Translations under genes and position numbers: made by a program
The notes under the pieces: model-generated
Seen by the model: only the letters and a program-made list of their open reading frames with translations
Told to the model about the DNA's origin: nothing
Database searches by the model: none
Shown: positions 62,760 through 64,000 of the stretch, piece by piece
Layout of the letters: every line of letters begins with the position of its first letter
How positions within the stretch are numbered: the first letter of the stretch is position 1
Assembly: GCA_033063855.1 (NCBI GenBank)
Contig: CP093829.1
Span: forward strand, 17,019,537 to 17,083,536
Length of the DNA: 64,000 nucleotides
DNA from: Smittia aterrima
Taxonomy: Eukaryota > Arthropoda > Insecta > Diptera > Chironomidae
Reading direction: 5' to 3'

Positions 62760-64000
62760 CTTTCTCGTTAATTAATTAAATTAAAGGCTTTTTGGGTATT
62801 TTGCGAAGCTTTGTTTGTGTGTGCATGGAAGTTTATTATCAGAAAACTTAATCCAAGATCGGCCTACACAGCTTCCAATGCGGAACCAAGAGCTAAAAGC
62901 TTTATTTTCAATTATTTCCCTTTTGTTCAACCCCCAAGTATGCTTCTATCAATTTTATTTACGATTGTCGTTTCATTCTGGATCGATTCTGAAGTTAACG
63001 ATGCTTTGCAGGTATAACAGCGCTCTTCGAAATTCTTAATCGCGCTCAAGAAGTTTTAATTATTCTGTTACCAAGCAACTTCTCGAGGGCTAATTCTGCC
63101 ACTTTTGCTTAAACTCTTCTTCAATTTTTAATTAACATTACTCAAAGATTGTTTAACTTGTCTCATCGTTCATTGCGAACGATGAAAGAAAAATAGGTCA
63201 GTGCAAGAATAATTCTTAAATTAGGTCGTCGTGGAGCTGCAGACACGTCTCTCGCTTCTCTTTCTTGGCGAACACGAAGCTCCCGTCGGCTATAAAACAT
63301 ATTTTCCATTTTCTACTCACTCTCTCTCTCTCCTTACCACTATAATTGATTGTTGTATAAATAAGCATTAAAGTAAAGTGTGTGCCATGCGACTTATTCT
63401 TCATAATCCCACACTCGCTTTAATCGAGTCGTCGAGATTTCCCTTAAATGTATGTTACCATAGTCATTTGCTCATCAAACAGAAATTTCTGATATCAATT
63501 TTCACTTCCTTCAAACCCGTTTTCTGTTTCCTTTCGTTCCTTCCTCCTCACATCACTCACAAGAGATTGAAATTCAGTTGAGAAATCAATTTTTCGTCTT
63601 TCATCATCATCTTCACATTCTCATGTCTAACATCACAACCTTCGAATTACATCGTCTTATGTAGCGAATAAATTAGAAACTATGTCAGTGCTAAGTGTAC
63701 ACAGCTGAGAAGTAATATTCCCGTGTCAATTATTAGGCTTAGAAACGATGAAAACTCAGAGTTTTCCCTTGTAAATACTTCGACTTTGCATATTTCTACA
63801 AGAGTTAGAACATCGATTAATCATAAAAACACGTAATTAGAGGTAATTGGCTTTCTTTTCGAGGGGAGAAGTCTTAATCGAAAAAGATTGAGCCTTTAAC
63901 GTAATTAATCAATAAAAATATCGGCGAGACTTTTGTAAATAAAAACATATTTTTATTGAAAGCCTTTGAAATGTTTTCTACAATAAACTTACTTTTAAGT
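62760..64000 (+). other. Probable 3'UTR / downstream flank
   Basis: AT-rich, no supported coding exon. AATAAA occurs at 63911-63916 and 63982-63987, with a CT tract near 63317-63333. A 3'UTR of over 1 kb is plausible for the long-tail transcript. The gene may continue beyond the window only as untranslated sequence. Confidence 0.4.
63911..63916 (+). terminator. Candidate distal poly(A) signal of the LPMO-like gene
   Basis: AATAAA within ATCAATAAAAATATC, 1.15 kb past the long-tail stop codon; another AATAAA follows at 63982. Confidence 0.35.

Noticed and set aside
1..64000. CRISPR arrays, bacterial operons, tRNA and rRNA genes
   Set aside because: No regularly spaced direct repeats, no Shine-Dalgarno gene chains, and no tRNA T-arm or rRNA stretch noticed on reading. 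The intron structure shows a eukaryote. A tRNAscan or Rfam run was not possible here.

Overview
The window looks like nuclear DNA from an insect, most likely a nematoceran (midge-like) dipteran. The genes are split by short GT-AG introns, mostly about 55 to 200 nt. The non-coding DNA is AT-rich. The recognisable genes are insect orthologues (Sunday driver/JIP3-4, the SKI-complex TPR scaffold, insect AA15 copper oxidases) together with a peptidase family that expands in insect guts. The species assignment is inference; no rRNA or mitochondrial marker is present. I found no tRNA, rRNA, CRISPR array, prokaryotic operon or viral gene. All exon coordinates were read by hand from splice sites and frame continuity.

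Layout. 1-1030 (+): 3' part of a MATH/TRAF-like plus BTB/POZ gene. 1677-6390 (-): complete syd (JNK-interacting protein 3/4), 8 coding exons including an 18-nt microexon. 6391-6748: short divergent promoter region. 6749-10822 (+): complete Ski3/TTC37-type TPR scaffold, 7 exons. 10823-19751: about 9 kb without a recognisable coding gene, holding one possible orphan 5'UTR exon near 11.5-11.8 kb. 19752-30239 (-): five tandem secreted serine carboxypeptidases of family S28, each with the same five-exon structure and the same GATA-containing upstream block about 60 nt from the ATG. A 609-bp non-autonomous TIR element with a 6-bp target duplication sits just past the stop codon of the fourth copy. 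32424-33809 (-): a strongly diverged two-exon beta-tubulin. 37084-62759 (+): one large gene for a membrane-anchored LPMO-like protein, in the order signal peptide, AA15-type copper domain, EGF-like repeats, a DOMON domain interrupted by long acidic Pro/Glu/Ser repeats, a second DOMON, SEA-like module, transmembrane helix and cytoplasmic tail. Its first intron is 16.8 kb, and two alternative terminal exon sets fit the same splice phase.

How the genes fit together. The left block is housekeeping: axonal/vesicle transport (syd) and cytoplasmic RNA decay (Ski3), transcribed divergently from a roughly 360-bp gap. The S28 array is accessory and digestive in character: signal peptides, intact Ser-Asp-His triads, and a repeated GATA promoter block of the kind known for midgut genes. 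The LPMO/DOMON gene is the most unusual locus. It joins a copper oxidase fold to two domains of a family known for haem or sugar binding, on one type I membrane protein. That suggests a cell-surface oxidative role in cuticle or extracellular matrix rather than simple digestion.
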